DNA of 64,000 nt, from assembly GCA_900468805.1 (NCBI GenBank), contig UEIF01000002.1, positions 83,099-147,098 on the forward strand. The letters are read 5' to 3'. The translations under genes were made by a program, and so were the position numbers. Positions 17,888 to 28,174 of the stretch are shown one piece after another. Below the pieces are notes generated by a model, which was not told the origin of the DNA, ran no database searches, and saw only the letters and a list, made by a program, of their open reading frames with translations. How positions within the stretch are numbered: the stretch's first letter is position 1; each line of letters begins with the position of its first letter. The DNA comes from Hyphomicrobiales bacterium. GTDB taxonomy: Bacteria; Pseudomonadota; Alphaproteobacteria; Rhizobiales; Rhizobiaceae.

Positions 17888-18553
17888 TCAGTCGGCGATC
17901 AGCGAAATGAGCTGGGATTTAGGGGCGGCGGCGGAAGCTGTCGCCCCGATTGCTTTGCCGCCTTCCATCTTCACCTTGCCTTCGGCAAAGAGCTTGAGCG
18001 CCTGCGGATAAAGCTGGTGCTCGATGGTCAGCACGCGTCCGGCCAGCGCATCGGCGGTATCGCCTGTCAGTACCGGTACGGCCGCCTGGCCGATGACAGG
18101 GCCTTCATCCATGCCTTCGGTGACGAAATGCACGGTGCAGCCGGCGATCCGCATGCCGGCGTCGATCGCCCGCTGATGCGTATGCAGTCCCGGAAAAAGC
18201 GGCAGCAGGGAAGGGTGGATATTGATGATCCGGCCTTCGTGACGTTGGATGAAGGCGCCTGTAAGCAGCCGCATATAACCGGCAAGGCAGATGATGTCGG
18301 GCGAAAGCGCGTCGAGCGCGGCAAGGATCGCCGCCTCGTGTTCGTCCTTGCTCGCATAGTCCTTGCGCACGAAGGCGAAGGTGGGAATACCCTCGGCGGC
18401 CGCCTTGGCAAGCCCGCCCGCATCTGCCTTGTCGGAGATCACGCCAACGATCTCGGCCGGATAATCGGCCGATTTTGCCGCCTGCACCAGCGCCATCATG
18501 TTGGAGCCGCTGCCGGAAATGAAGACGACAGTGCGTTTGCGCGGCGAACTCAT
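17888..18553 (-). CDS. purN: Phosphoribosylglycinamide formyltransferase
   Basis: A 221-residue enzyme of de novo purine synthesis that transfers a formyl group from 10-formyl-THF to [18 protein letters not shown], the catalytic [13 protein letters not shown] (Asn and His), and [11 protein letters not shown] (Asp) are all present. The start overlaps the purM stop by 4 nt, the standard purMN operon arrangement. Confidence 0.97.
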   Translation of the reverse strand: MSSPRKRTVVFISGSGSNMMALVQAAKSADYPAEIVGVISDKADAGGLAKAAAEGIPTFAFVRKDYASKDEHEAAILAALDALSPDIICLAGYMRLLTGAFIQRHEGRIINIHPSLLPLFPGLHTHQRAIDAGMRIAGCTVHFVTEGMDEGPVIGQAAVPVLTGDTADALAGRVLTIEHQLYPQALKLFAEGKVKMEGGKAIGATASAAAPKSQLISLIAD

Positions 18554-19623
18554 AGGGCGAGCGTGCCCTTGTAGATCGTGCCGGCTGCGTCCTCGGCGCG
18601 GGCGACCATGCGGCCGAGCGTGACGACCGTCTCGCCTTCGGCTTCAAGCGCCTTGGAAACGGCGGCAATATTCTCTTCGGCAACGACGACGATCATACCG
18701 ATGCCACAGTTGAAGGTTCGCAGCATTTCCGTGGCCTCGACGCCACCGGTCTTGGCAAGCCATGAGAAGACGGCGGGCGCCTTGACGGCTGAGAGATCGA
18801 TTTCGGCTGCAAGATGCTTCGGCAGCACGCGCGGAATATTCTCCGGGAAGCCGCCGCCGGTGATATGCGCCAGCGCCTTCAGCGCGCCCGTCTCACGGAT
18901 CGCCTTCAGAAGCGGCTTCACATAGATGCGGGTCGGCGTCAGCAGTGCTTCGCCGAGCTTCTTGCCTTCGGCAAACGGTGCCGGTGCATCCCAGCCGAGG
19001 CCGGAAAGCGAAACGATCTTGCGCACCAGCGAGAAGCCGTTGGAGTGGACGCCGGATGAGGAAAGGCCAAGAATGACGTCGCCCTCGGCGATATCGCCCG
19101 ACGGCAACAGCTTGCCGCGTTCGGCCGCACCCACTGCAAAGCCGGCGAGATCATAATCGCCCGAGGAATACATGCCCGGCATTTCGGCCGTCTCGCCGCC
19201 GATCAGCGCGCAGCCGGCCTCGCGGCAGCCGGCAGCGATGCCGCCGACGATTGCGGCACCCTGATCGGGATCGAGCTTGCCGGTCGCGAAATAATCGAGG
19301 AAGAACAGCGGCTCCGCTCCCTGCACGACGAGGTCGTTGACGCACATGGCGACGAGGTCGATGCCGACGGTGTCGTGAAAGTCAGCGTCGATCGCGATCT
19401 TCAGCTTCGTGCCGACGCCGTCATTGGCCGCGACCAGCACCGGATCCGTAAAGCCGGCTGCCTTGAGATCGAAGAGACCGCCGAAGCCGCCGATCTCGCC
19501 ATCTGCGCCCGGGCGGCGCGTGGAGCGCACGGCGGGCTTGATCTTTTCCACCATCAGGTTGCCGGCATCGATGTCGACGCCTGCGTCGCTATAGGTCAGG
19601 CCGTTTTTTCCAGACTGGCTCAT
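18550..19623 (-). CDS. purM: Phosphoribosylformylglycinamidine cyclo-ligase
   Basis: A 357-residue AIR synthetase, which closes the imidazole ring using [15 protein letters not shown] at the N terminus, [37 protein letters not shown] and the C-terminal [13 protein letters not shown] are the family hallmarks. It is the first gene of purMN; a 15-bp palindrome lies 79 bp upstream of its start. Confidence 0.97.
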   Translation of the reverse strand: MSQSGKNGLTYSDAGVDIDAGNLMVEKIKPAVRSTRRPGADGEIGGFGGLFDLKAAGFTDPVLVAANDGVGTKLKIAIDADFHDTVGIDLVAMCVNDLVVQGAEPLFFLDYFATGKLDPDQGAAIVGGIAAGCREAGCALIGGETAEMPGMYSSGDYDLAGFAVGAAERGKLLPSGDIAEGDVILGLSSSGVHSNGFSLVRKIVSLSGLGWDAPAPFAEGKKLGEALLTPTRIYVKPLLKAIRETGALKALAHITGGGFPENIPRVLPKHLAAEIDLSAVKAPAVFSWLAKTGGVEATEMLRTFNCGIGMIVVVAEENIAAVSKALEAEGETVVTLGRMVARAEDAAGTIYKGTLAL

Positions 19624-19701
19624 GCTGATCTCCGGAGGGTTTTTAACGCTGCGGACGAGACCGCGTCACATGCCGGTCGCAATTGCATGAGAGGGCGCTT
19701 T

Positions 19702-19716
19702 ATGCAAGCGTTGCAT
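19702..19716. promoter_or_regulatory. Perfect 15-bp palindrome upstream of purM (operator candidate)
   Basis: ATGCAA-GCG-TTGCAT is a perfect palindrome, and another TTGCAT occurs at 19683-19688. Its core GCAAGCGTTGC resembles LacI/PurR-family operators (GCAA-n-CG-n-TTGC). It lies between the divergent purM and AI-2E-family genes, so purine-responsive control of purM is a reasonable guess. Confidence 0.45.
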
Positions 19717-19868
19717 GGGAAAAGCCCCCAATTTCCAGTTCTTCCCAGCGCGCTTTCCGGATTCGGTGCAACAGGGTTGACCATCTTTGCGCCTCCATCC
19801 TATGTGCTGGAGCGGCCAGGGTCGTTCTAAAGCGGCATGGGCAGGGGCGAGCGAGCAGCGGGGAAGCG

Positions 19869-20993
19869 ATGCCACAACAGGTCAGCGGAACGATATTGAA
19901 GCGCCAGGTCATCTTCTGGGCGACGGTTCTGCTCTTCTTCGTCGCCTTCCTTTACATCTTCAGCTCGATCCTGCTGCCCTTCATTGCCGGCATGACGATC
20001 GCATATTTTCTCGATCCGGTGGCCGACAGGCTGGAGCGGCTGGGCTTGAGTCGCCTGATGGCGACCATCGTCATCCTGGTAGCCTTCGTCATCGTCTTTG
20101 CACTGGCGCTGATGATCCTCATTCCCGTGCTCATCAACCAGTTCAACGATTTCGCCCAGCGCCTGCCGGGCTACATCACCCAGTTGCAGCAATTCATCGC
20201 GGACTATCAGGATTCCGTGTTGCCCGGCTGGATCAAAAGCCAGCTTGGCACCATCAAGAATAATTTCTCGACCATCCTGTCGGAAGGCATGGGTTTCCTG
20301 ACGGGGCTCTTTGGCCAGATATGGAATTCCGGCAAGGCGATCGTCGACGTCATCTCGCTGCTCGTCATCACCCCGGTTGTCGCCTTCTATATATTGCTCG
20401 ATTGGGACCGCATGGTCTCCAAGGTCGATGAATGGGTTCCGCGCAATTATGTGAAAGACGTCCGCCAGATCGCCAGGGAGATGGATCAGGCGATTGCCGG
20501 CTTTATCAGAGGGCAGGGTTCGCTCTGCCTCATCCTCGGCATCTATTACGCTGCTGGCCTCTCGATCGTCGGCCTGAATTTCGGCCTGCTTATCGGCCTT
20601 TTCGTCGGCATGATAAGCTTCATCCCTTATGTTGGTTCGATGGTTGGGCTTGTGCTGGCAATCGGTGTGGCGATTGTCCAGTTCTGGCCGGATTATATCT
20701 GGATCATCGCTGTTCTTGCCGTCTTCTTCAGCGGTCAGTTTCTCGAAGGTAACATCCTCCAGCCGAAACTCGTCGGCTCGAGCGTCGGCCTGCATCCCGT
20801 CTGGCTGATGTTCGCGCTCTTTGCCTTCGGCGCGCTCTTTGGTTTCGTCGGCCTGCTGATCGCGGTGCCGGCCGCTGCTGCCGTCGGCGTTCTTGTCCGC
20901 TTTGCGCTTTCGCGCTACCTTCAAAGCGATCTCTACTATGGCAGGTTGCCGAGCGGCCGGGCCGGGAAGACGAACTCTGTTTCCGATGAATGA
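19869..20993 (+). CDS. AI-2E family transporter / PerM-like permease
   Basis: A 374-residue inner-membrane protein with about eight hydrophobic segments. The opening TILKRQVIFWATVLLFFVAFL leads into the first helices. PerM-family features are a long soluble segment between helices 3 and 4 (LPGYITQLQQFIADYQDS) and FISFIPYVGSMVGLVLA with GNILQPKLVGSSVGLHPVW later. Some relatives export autoinducer-2 or act in Na+/H+ exchange; the substrate here is unknown. ATG 19869 is chosen because the sequence before it is not conserved and overlaps the regulatory region. It overlaps hda by 8 nt. Confidence 0.87.
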   Translation: MPQQVSGTILKRQVIFWATVLLFFVAFLYIFSSILLPFIAGMTIAYFLDPVADRLERLGLSRLMATIVILVAFVIVFALALMILIPVLINQFNDFAQRLPGYITQLQQFIADYQDSVLPGWIKSQLGTIKNNFSTILSEGMGFLTGLFGQIWNSGKAIVDVISLLVITPVVAFYILLDWDRMVSKVDEWVPRNYVKDVRQIAREMDQAIAGFIRGQGSLCLILGIYYAAGLSIVGLNFGLLIGLFVGMISFIPYVGSMVGLVLAIGVAIVQFWPDYIWIIAVLAVFFSGQFLEGNILQPKLVGSSVGLHPVWLMFALFAFGALFGFVGLLIAVPAAAAVGVLVRFALSRYLQSDLYYGRLPSGRAGKTNSVSDE

Positions 20994-21699
20994 CGTGAAG
21001 AACGCTGATCCGAAGCGCAAGGCCGGAGAACAGCTTCCCTTGGCCTTTTCACATGACGCTGCAACCGGCCGCGACGACCTCCTGATGTCGGAGCGTCTCG
21101 CTGCCGCGATTTCGATCGTCGATGCGTGGCCGAACTGGCCATCGCCGGTCGTCATCCTTGCCGGTCCTGTCGGCTCCGGCAAATCGCATCTCGCCGGTAT
21201 CTGGAGGGAATTGAGCGGGGCGGAACTCATCCATCCCACGGCTAGTTCCGAAGCAGCAGTTGCGGCCGCCAACGGCCCCGTGTTGTTCGAGGATGTCGAC
21301 CGGACAGGCTTCGATGACGCCTCGCTCTTCCATGTCATCAACAGCGTGCGGGAAAACGGCACCAGCCTTTTGATGACAAGCCGCCTCTGGCCCATGTCCT
21401 GGTCGGTCACGCTGCCCGATCTGCGCTCGCGCCTGAAGGCCGCGACGGTCGTGGAGATCGGCGAACCCGACGAAGAATTGCTGTCGCAGGTCATCGTCAA
21501 GCTCTTTGCCGACCGGCAGCTTTATATAGATGACAAACTCGTCCTTTATATCGTCAATCGCATGGAGCGGTCGCTCAACGCCGCCCAGACGATTGTCGAA
21601 AGGCTCGATCGGCTGGCGCTTTCCAGAGGTACAAGAATTACCCGTACTCTCGCTGCCGAAGTATTGAATGAATTGGGTAATTCCGGCTCCGGCGATTGA
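20986..21699 (+). CDS. hda: DnaA regulatory inactivator Hda (HdaA)
   Basis: A 237-residue DnaA-related ATPase. A QLPLAF clamp-binding motif near residue 17 lets it bind the DNA polymerase sliding clamp. GPVGSGKSHL is Walker A, VLFEDVDR is Walker B, and a short DnaA-like lid follows; the DnaA DNA-binding domain is absent. Hda drives ATP hydrolysis by DnaA after initiation and so limits replication to once per cycle. Translation starts inside the end of the AI-2E-family gene, followed 66 bp later by ppk. Confidence 0.93.
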   Translation: MNDVKNADPKRKAGEQLPLAFSHDAATGRDDLLMSERLAAAISIVDAWPNWPSPVVILAGPVGSGKSHLAGIWRELSGAELIHPTASSEAAVAAANGPVLFEDVDRTGFDDASLFHVINSVRENGTSLLMTSRLWPMSWSVTLPDLRSRLKAATVVEIGEPDEELLSQVIVKLFADRQLYIDDKLVLYIVNRMERSLNAAQTIVERLDRLALSRGTRITRTLAAEVLNELGNSGSGD

Positions 21700-21717
21700 C
21701 TGTCACAGTTCCGTCGT
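21700..21717 (+). promoter_or_regulatory. Candidate Pho box upstream of ppk
   Basis: CTGTCAC (21700-21706) and CCGTCGT (21711-21717) are 11 bp apart, in the spacing of a PhoB box (CTGTCAT, 4 bp, CTGTCAT). It begins directly after the hda stop and 49 bp before the ppk start, so ppk could be induced by phosphate starvation independently of hda. Confidence 0.4.
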
Positions 21718-21765
21718 GAAACTGATATATTCGCCAAAAGCGATTGCAAGCGGGGTGAGTGGACC

Positions 21766-23970
21766 ATGGACAGCGCATATCAGGAACATCAGGAACCCAC
21801 CCCGGACAACAATGCAGACCTGCCGCCGCTAGAGCAGCTTCTCTCCAGCCCCGAGCGCTTCATCAACAGAGAATTCTCCTGGCTGCAGTTCAACCGACGT
21901 GTCCTTGAAGAGACGCTGAATACTGAGCATCCGCTCCTTGAGCGCGTGCGCTTCCTGTCGATCTCGGCCGCCAACCTTGACGAATTTTTCATGGTGCGCG
22001 TTGCCGGCCTCGAAGGCCAGGTGCGCCAGAGCATCGTCGTCAAGAGCCCGGATGGCCGTACGCCCGCAGAGCAGCTCGACTCGATCCTCAGCGAAATCGA
22101 CCATCTGCAGATGGAGCAGCAGGCCTCGCTTGCCGTCCTGCAACAATACCTCGCCAAGGAAGACATCCTGATCGTGCGTCCGGGTGCGTTGAGCGATGCC
22201 GATCGCCAGTGGCTGGCAAACGAGTTCGAGCAATCTATCTTCCCGGTGCTGACGCCGCTGTCCATCGATCCGGCCCATCCGTTCCCTTTCATTCCGAACC
22301 TCGGCTTCTCGATCGGCCTGCAACTCATCAGCCGAAGCGGTCGTGAGCCGATGACGGCGCTGCTGCGCCTGCCGCCGGCGCTCGATCGCTTCGTTCGCCT
22401 GCCCGATGACCGCAACACGATCCGCTATATTACATTGGAAGACGTCGCCAACATCTTCATCCACCGGCTCTATCCAGGTTACGAGGTGCAGGGCTCGGGC
22501 ACCTTCCGCGTTATCAGAGACAGCGATATCGAAGTCGAAGAAGAGGCCGAAGATCTCGTCCGCTTCTTTGAAACCGCACTGAAGCGCCGCCGCCGCGGCA
22601 AGGTCATCCGCATCGAGACTGATTCCGAAATGCCGGCCTCGCTGCGCCAGTTCGTGGTTCAGGCGCTCAGCATCCCGGACAATCGCGTTGCCGTTCTGCC
22701 GGGCTTGCTGGCGCTGAACACGCTCTCTGAAATCACCAAGGCGCCGCGCGACGATCTGCGTTTTCCGCCTTATAACGCCCGATTTCCGGAACGCGTCCGT
22801 GAACACGCCGGTGATTGCTTCGCCGCCATCCGAGAAAAGGACATGGTGGTCCACCATCCCTACGAATCTTTCGACGTGGTGGTGCAGTTCCTTATCCAGG
22901 CTGCGCATGATCCTGACGTCCTGGCGATAAAACAGACGCTTTACCGTACATCGAACGACAGTCCGATCGTGCGTGCTCTTGTCGATGCCGCAGAGGCCGG
23001 AAAGTCGGTGACGGCGCTGGTCGAGCTCAAGGCGCGTTTCGACGAAGAGGCCAATATCCGCTGGGCGCGCGACCTTGAACGGGCCGGCGTGCAGGTCGTC
23101 TTCGGCTTTATCGAGCTCAAGACTCACGCCAAGATGTCGCTTGTGGTGCGCCGTGAAGAAGGCAAGCTGCGAACCTACTGCCACCTTGGCACCGGCAACT
23201 ACCATCCGATCACAGCGAAGATCTATACCGACCTGTCCTTCTTCACCTGCAACCCTGTCATCGCCCACGACATGGCGAACATCTTCAACTTCATCACCGG
23301 TTACGGTGAGCCAGAAGAGGGGATGCAGCTTGCCGTGTCGCCTTACACGCTGCGTTCGCGCATCATTCGACACATCAATGAAGAGATCGAGCATGCCCGC
23401 AGCGGTCGCCCGGCGGCGATCTGGATGAAGATGAATTCGCTTGTCGACCCCGATATCATCGACGCGCTCTATACGGCTAGCCGTGCCGGCGTCGAGATCG
23501 ATCTCGTCGTGCGCGGTATCTGCTGCCTGCGCCCTCTGGTGCCTGGTCTTTCCGACAGGATCCGCGTGAAATCGATCATCGGCCGGTTCCTCGAGCATAG
23601 CCGCATCTTCTGCTTCGGCAATGGTTATGGCCTGCCGTCCGATAAGGCTCTGGTCTATATCGGCTCGGCGGACATGATGCCGAGAAACCTCGATCGCCGT
23701 GTCGAAACGCTCGTTCCGCTGACGAATCCGACCGTTCACGAGCAGGTTTTGTCACAGATTATGCTCGGCAACGTGATTGACAATCAACAAAGCTACGAGA
23801 TATTGCCCGACGGTACGTCACGGCGCATGGAAGTGCGTAAGGGCGAAGAACCGTTTAATGCGCAGCAGTATTTCATGACCAATCCCAGCCTGTCCGGCCG
23901 TGGTGAAGCTCTGAAATCGAGTGCGCCGAAGCTGATCGCCGGTCTGCTTGAAGGCCGGAACAACAAGTAA
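21766..23970 (+). CDS. ppk1: Polyphosphate kinase 1
   Basis: A 734-residue enzyme that polymerises the ATP gamma phosphate into polyphosphate through a phospho-histidine. [22 protein letters not shown] at the N terminus, [12 protein letters not shown], then the catalytic region with [13 protein letters not shown] and [10 protein letters not shown], and a second phospholipase D-like half with [18 protein letters not shown] are diagnostic for PPK1. The length is within the family range. It is followed 10 bp later by ppx, so synthesis and degradation of polyphosphate are in one transcript. Confidence 0.97.
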   Translation: MDSAYQEHQEPTPDNNADLPPLEQLLSSPERFINREFSWLQFNRRVLEETLNTEHPLLERVRFLSISAANLDEFFMVRVAGLEGQVRQSIVVKSPDGRTPAEQLDSILSEIDHLQMEQQASLAVLQQYLAKEDILIVRPGALSDADRQWLANEFEQSIFPVLTPLSIDPAHPFPFIPNLGFSIGLQLISRSGREPMTALLRLPPALDRFVRLPDDRNTIRYITLEDVANIFIHRLYPGYEVQGSGTFRVIRDSDIEVEEEAEDLVRFFETALKRRRRGKVIRIETDSEMPASLRQFVVQALSIPDNRVAVLPGLLALNTLSEITKAPRDDLRFPPYNARFPERVREHAGDCFAAIREKDMVVHHPYESFDVVVQFLIQAAHDPDVLAIKQTLYRTSNDSPIVRALVDAAEAGKSVTALVELKARFDEEANIRWARDLERAGVQVVFGFIELKTHAKMSLVVRREEGKLRTYCHLGTGNYHPITAKIYTDLSFFTCNPVIAHDMANIFNFITGYGEPEEGMQLAVSPYTLRSRIIRHINEEIEHARSGRPAAIWMKMNSLVDPDIIDALYTASRAGVEIDLVVRGICCLRPLVPGLSDRIRVKSIIGRFLEHSRIFCFGNGYGLPSDKALVYIGSADMMPRNLDRRVETLVPLTNPTVHEQVLSQIMLGNVIDNQQSYEILPDGTSRRMEVRKGEEPFNAQQYFMTNPSLSGRGEALKSSAPKLIAGLLEGRNNK

Positions 23971-23980
23971 ACTGGACCTA

Positions 23981-25501
23981 ATGGTTGAATCTGAAGCCCA
24001 GGGGCGACTTCCGGGTATCGCCCCGGTCTCCGTTGTCGATATCGGATCGAACTCCATCCGTCTGGTCGTCTACGAAGGCTTGTCTCGTTCGCCGACCATT
24101 CTCTTCAATGAAAAGGTTCTCTGCGGTCTCGGCAAGGGCATAGCCCTCACGGGCAAGATGGATGAGGAAAGCGTCGCACGGGCGCTTCAGGCCCTTCATC
24201 GTTTCAAGGCTCTCTCCGATCAGGCGCGCGCCGCCACCATGTATGTGTTGGCGACGGCTGCCGCGCGCGAGGCGAGCAACGGGCCTGATTTTATCCATCA
24301 GGCCGAAACGATCCTGCAGCGGCACATCCGCATACTATCCGGCGAGGAAGAAGCACGTTTCGCTTCGCTCGGCATTATCAGCGGTTTCTACAAAGCCGAT
24401 GGCATTGCCGGCGACCTCGGCGGCGGCTCTCTGGAACTGATCGATATCAGGGGCAAGGATGTCAGCGGCGGTATTACCCTGCCGCTTGGCGGCCTGCGCC
24501 TGTCCGAATATGCCGGCGGCTCGCTCGCCAAGGCGCGCGCTTTTGCCCGCAAGCAGGTCAAGACTGCCAAGCTTCTCTCCAAGGGGGAAGGGCGAACCTT
24601 CTATGCTGTCGGCGGCACCTGGCGAAATATCGCCAAGCTGCACATGGAGATTACCCGTTATCCACTGCACATGATGCAGGGCTACGAGGTCTCCCTCGAG
24701 GGCATGACGCAATTCCTGGATCAGGTCGTCATGGCCAAGGATTCCAAGGAACCGGCTCTGCAGGCCGTTTCCAAGCACCGCCGTTCGCTGCTGCCCTTCG
24801 GCGCCATCGCCATGAAGGAAGTGCTGAATGCCATGAAGCCTTCGGTGATCTCCTTCTCCGCGCAGGGTGTGCGCGAAGGTTATCTCTATTCGTTGCTGTC
24901 CGAATCCGAACGCCGCACCGATCCGCTGCTGGCCGCTGCGGGCGAGCTTGCCATCCTGCGCGCCCGCTCTCCGGAACATGCCCGCGAGCTGGCCGATTGG
25001 ACCGGTCGTATGATGCCGTTCTTCGGCGTTCAGGAAACCGACGAGGAAAGCCGCTATCGTCAGGCGGCCTGCCTGCTTGCCGATATCAGCTGGCGCGCCC
25101 ATCCCGACTATCGCGGCGCTCAGGCGCTGAACGTCATTGCCCACTCGTCCTTCGTCGGCATCAGCCACCCCGGCCGTGCCTTCATTGCCCTGACCAATTA
25201 CTATCGTTTCGAAGGCCTGCACGACGATGGCTCCACGGCGCCACTCGCTTCGATCGCCGGTCCGCAATTCGTCGATCGCGCCAAGCTGCTCGGCGGCATA
25301 TTGCGCGTCGTCTACCTGTTCTCGGCCTCCATGCCGGGCATCGTGCGCAACCTGACCTTCCGCAAGGCTTTGTCATCTGATCTCGATCTGGAATTCGTGG
25401 TGCCGCACGAGTACCACGACTTCGCCGGCGAGCGGCTGGATGGCCGCCTGCAGCAATTGTCGAAGCTGACCAACAAGCGGCTGGCGTTCCGGTTCGAATA
25501 G
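23981..25501 (+). CDS. ppx: Exopolyphosphatase (Ppx/GppA family)
   Basis: A 506-residue ASKHA-fold phosphatase that removes terminal phosphates from polyphosphate or hydrolyses pppGpp. VVDIGSNSIRLVVYE (phosphate 1), VLATAAAREASNG, GDLGGGSLELIDI (phosphate 2) and a C-terminal HD-like helical domain are visible. The start MVESEAQGR at 23981 is preferred; a TTG at 23948 inside ppk would add 11 residues. It sits directly after ppk1. Confidence 0.93.
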   Translation: MVESEAQGRLPGIAPVSVVDIGSNSIRLVVYEGLSRSPTILFNEKVLCGLGKGIALTGKMDEESVARALQALHRFKALSDQARAATMYVLATAAAREASNGPDFIHQAETILQRHIRILSGEEEARFASLGIISGFYKADGIAGDLGGGSLELIDIRGKDVSGGITLPLGGLRLSEYAGGSLAKARAFARKQVKTAKLLSKGEGRTFYAVGGTWRNIAKLHMEITRYPLHMMQGYEVSLEGMTQFLDQVVMAKDSKEPALQAVSKHRRSLLPFGAIAMKEVLNAMKPSVISFSAQGVREGYLYSLLSESERRTDPLLAAAGELAILRARSPEHARELADWTGRMMPFFGVQETDEESRYRQAACLLADISWRAHPDYRGAQALNVIAHSSFVGISHPGRAFIALTNYYRFEGLHDDGSTAPLASIAGPQFVDRAKLLGGILRVVYLFSASMPGIVRNLTFRKALSSDLDLEFVVPHEYHDFAGERLDGRLQQLSKLTNKRLAFRFE

Positions 25502-25522
25502 GCCTTCTCTGGCATCGGGAAA

Positions 25523-25553
25523 CAAAAAAGGGCGGCGCTTTCGCACCACCCTC
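25523..25553 (-). terminator. Rho-independent terminator for the phytase-like gene
   Basis: On the minus strand GGGTGGTG pairs with CGCCGCCC (two G-T wobbles) around a CGAAAG loop and is followed by TTTTTTG. It lies between the convergent ppx and phytase-like genes. Confidence 0.75.
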
Positions 25554-25575
25554 TCAATCTCACACCAAAACCGAA

Positions 25576-26931
25576 TTACTTCGCGTTCAGGAACTCGCCG
25601 ACTTCGAGGATGCTGAACTCGTTGTTGTCGGCCTTGTTGACGGTGCGGCCGGCCGAGAACGGCAGGTTGTTGTCGTTGCCGATGATGATGTGGGTGGCGT
25701 CGACGCGGTCGACGTTTTCGATCGTCACGAACGGCATGTTGTAAACGCCAGCGATATCGCCGGCCTTTTTCTTGTTGTCCGGATCCTGGATGTTCAGGAG
25801 GTCGATATAGCCGATCTTGCGGACTGCCTTGCCGACATTGGCGTCGTTGAACTCGATCTTGTAGACGCGCTTCAGCTCGGCCGGAGCTTCGAAGCAATCC
25901 GGCTTCGGCTGCTTGGGATCGGCGCAAGCCTTGTCCTTCGTACCGGCGCCGTTGTCGCGCTCGATGACGAGAGCGGTGGATTCGTCGAGCATATTGAAGT
26001 CGCCGATCGAAGCACCCTTGTCTTCGAACGGATAGAGCCAGCTGCGGCCCGTCCACTTCTTGGAGGCGACGTCGAATTCGATGACGCGGATGGCAGTGTG
26101 GCCGTCAACCGATTCCACCTGACCATCAACGTAGATGGCGCCTTCGAGCAGGCCGTAGAGCTTGGAGCCGTCCTTCGACATGGCCAGGCCCTCGAAGCCG
26201 CCGGAGCGCTTCAGGTTGAAGACCGGGTTCTTGGCGGCCGGATTGCCCGGGAGCTGGATCAGCGGATTGTCGGGGGACAGGACCGGCTTGCCATCGAGCG
26301 TGGTGGGGATCACGTCGGTCAGGCGGCCTTCGGTATCGATCTTCAGCAAATAGGGACCGAATTCGTCGCCGAGCCAGAAGCCGTCGGCAACCGGCTGTAC
26401 GGATTCGATGTCGAAGTCAGCGCCGGTGAGATAACGGGTGTCGGAGGCTTCCGTGACGATCGGGAACGGAGCGATCTTGTTCGGGTCGGACAGGAAGATG
26501 TTCTTGACGACGTCAACCTTGTTGGCGTTCCAGTCGAATTTCAGCTGATGCAGGAACAGCATGGAGTCGGAGGAAGTGAACTTCGAGCCGAAGCCGTTGT
26601 CGGAGAGCGTCCAGAAGGTGCCGTCGGGCATGGTCTTGATGCCGGAAAAGCCCTGGATCGGCTGACCGTCGAGCGGCAGCTTGACGTCGGTGACGCGGGC
26701 GCCGTCCTTGCCGTCGACAGTGCCAAGCTTTTCGGTGCGCTTGCGGTCCGGAGTGGTGAACTTGCCGGAGGTCTTCAGGAAGGCCGGTGCATCGGCCGGA
26801 GCCGGGGTCAGCGTGTTGGCAGGCAGGATGGCCTGGCCGGCGAGCTTCGCCGGGAAAAGCTGCTGGTCGGCGGAGGCAGAGCCTGTGACGAGCATGAAAA
26901 GTGATACGGAAGCAAAAAGAACGTTCTTCAT
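25576..26931 (-). CDS. Exported esterase-like / phytase family protein
   Basis: A 451-residue secreted protein. The signal peptide is MKNVLFASVSLFMLVTGSAS followed by ADQQ. The mature part has the beta-propeller look of the esterase-like activity of phytase family, with IQGFSGIKTMPDGTFWTLSDN, GFWLGDEFGPYLLKID, GGFEGLAMSKDG and IIIGNDNNLPFS. The family is tied to phosphoester hydrolysis, but few members have been tested. The start is supported by GGGGACATC before the ATG. A weak Pho-box-like sequence lies about 53 bp upstream. Confidence 0.82.
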   Translation of the reverse strand: MKNVLFASVSLFMLVTGSASADQQLFPAKLAGQAILPANTLTPAPADAPAFLKTSGKFTTPDRKRTEKLGTVDGKDGARVTDVKLPLDGQPIQGFSGIKTMPDGTFWTLSDNGFGSKFTSSDSMLFLHQLKFDWNANKVDVVKNIFLSDPNKIAPFPIVTEASDTRYLTGADFDIESVQPVADGFWLGDEFGPYLLKIDTEGRLTDVIPTTLDGKPVLSPDNPLIQLPGNPAAKNPVFNLKRSGGFEGLAMSKDGSKLYGLLEGAIYVDGQVESVDGHTAIRVIEFDVASKKWTGRSWLYPFEDKGASIGDFNMLDESTALVIERDNGAGTKDKACADPKQPKPDCFEAPAELKRVYKIEFNDANVGKAVRKIGYIDLLNIQDPDNKKKAGDIAGVYNMPFVTIENVDRVDATHIIIGNDNNLPFSAGRTVNKADNNEFSILEVGEFLNAK

Positions 26932-26983
26932 GATGTCCCCATAGAACGGAGTGCAAAAGCGCCATCCGCTTAGCAGGGCATTC

Positions 26984-27001
26984 ATGTCGGCACATTGACG
27001 A
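26984..27001 (-). promoter_or_regulatory. Weak Pho-box-like sequence upstream of the phytase-like gene
   Basis: On the plus strand ATGTCGG and TTGACGA are spaced 11 bp apart, matching the reverse form (ATGACAG, 4 bp, ATGACAG) at 9 of 14 half-site positions. This is weak alone; it is listed because ppk1 and phnM in the same window have similar sites. Confidence 0.2.
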
Positions 27002-27040
27002 TTGGGTGAAGCTTTGGTGACGGGTGCATAAAGCCCCGGC

Positions 27041-28102
27041 TCAACCGCGCCTGAGGCTGGCAGGCTGCTTGAGAACGGTCACCGCGCGAGAGGAAAGCGC
27101 AACGACATCCAGCCCCTGGCCGCGGCCGCGCACTGCATGATTGCCGAGGTTCTCGCCGACGATCTCCTCAGGCAGCGTCATGCGCTGGGCAAGCTCGGCG
27201 GAGATCAGCACCGGCCGGTTCAGCGTCCGGCAGAGCGACTCCAGCCGCGAGGTAGTGTTCACCGTATCGCCGAAGAAGCTGATCTTGTGATGATCGACGC
27301 CGACTTCGGCTGTAATGATGAAGCCGCCGTGAAGTGCCGCCCTCAGTTTCGGCACATGGCCATAGCTCTTCTTCCAGCTTGCCGCATTGGCTTCGATGTC
27401 GGCGAGAATATCGAAGAGGCAGCGTACGCAGCGCGCATCCTTGACGCCGCGCGCTAAGGGCCAGGTGATAATCGCGGCATCGCCGACATAATCGTTGATC
27501 AGGCCCTTGTGACGCCGCACCGGCTCGGCGAAGGCGGCAAACAGCGAACTCAGAAGCTGCTGCGCGCGCAGGTCACCATACTTTTCCGCAAAGGCGGTGG
27601 ACTCGGCGAGATCGATGAACAGGAAGACACGTTCTTCCTTCACCGGTCTGCGGTAGCGGCTGATCAGCATGCTGACGAAGACTTCGCGCCCCAGCAATTC
27701 GCGCACCCTGAGCAGGAAGATCAGCGTGGCGCAGACGGCAAGTGCGTAGAGGAAAACATCGAACGGCATGATCAGCACGTCGATCATTTTCGGCGGCTTC
27801 AGCACGCCGAACACTGCGAGGAGGAAACCGGCCGCCGCAAAGCCGATGCTCATCAGGATTTCGTAGATCACAAGCTCGGAGATGATGAAGAGAAGGGTCG
27901 GCAGCCTCTGAATGCGCCGATAGAGGCCGCGTAGAAACACCTTACGCTCGAAGGTGAGGATCGGCATGCCGATGAAAAGCGCGAAGATCGCTCCGATAAC
28001 GGGTGTCTGCCCCGTAAAGAAGTACAAATCATAGACCACGCCGCTGAGTGCCAGGACGAGCGTAATCAGGATCCAGTTCTGCGCCGAGGATATCTCTCTC
28101 AT
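27041..28102 (-). CDS. Membrane-bound class III adenylate/guanylate cyclase
   Basis: A 353-residue protein with about five hydrophobic segments in the first 150 residues and a C-terminal class III cyclase domain. The catalytic start VFLFIDLAESTAFAEKYG holds the first metal Asp; NDYVGDAAIITW holds the second; FGDTVNTTSRLESLC supplies the transition-state region. There is no HAMP linker. Rhizobial genomes carry many such cyclases; nucleotide specificity is not certain. I start at MREISSAQN, preceded by AAGGGCGG, rather than at the ATG 21 nt upstream. Confidence 0.85.
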   Translation of the reverse strand: MREISSAQNWILITLVLALSGVVYDLYFFTGQTPVIGAIFALFIGMPILTFERKVFLRGLYRRIQRLPTLLFIISELVIYEILMSIGFAAAGFLLAVFGVLKPPKMIDVLIMPFDVFLYALAVCATLIFLLRVRELLGREVFVSMLISRYRRPVKEERVFLFIDLAESTAFAEKYGDLRAQQLLSSLFAAFAEPVRRHKGLINDYVGDAAIITWPLARGVKDARCVRCLFDILADIEANAASWKKSYGHVPKLRAALHGGFIITAEVGVDHHKISFFGDTVNTTSRLESLCRTLNRPVLISAELAQRMTLPEEIVGENLGNHAVRGRGQGLDVVALSSRAVTVLKQPASLRRG

Positions 28103-28174
28103 TCCGCCCTTTCGCAGAAGCACTTCATTCGGCTATTGTTTCCGGCGCGGGGCGGTGGTCAAGAGATTTCGGAT

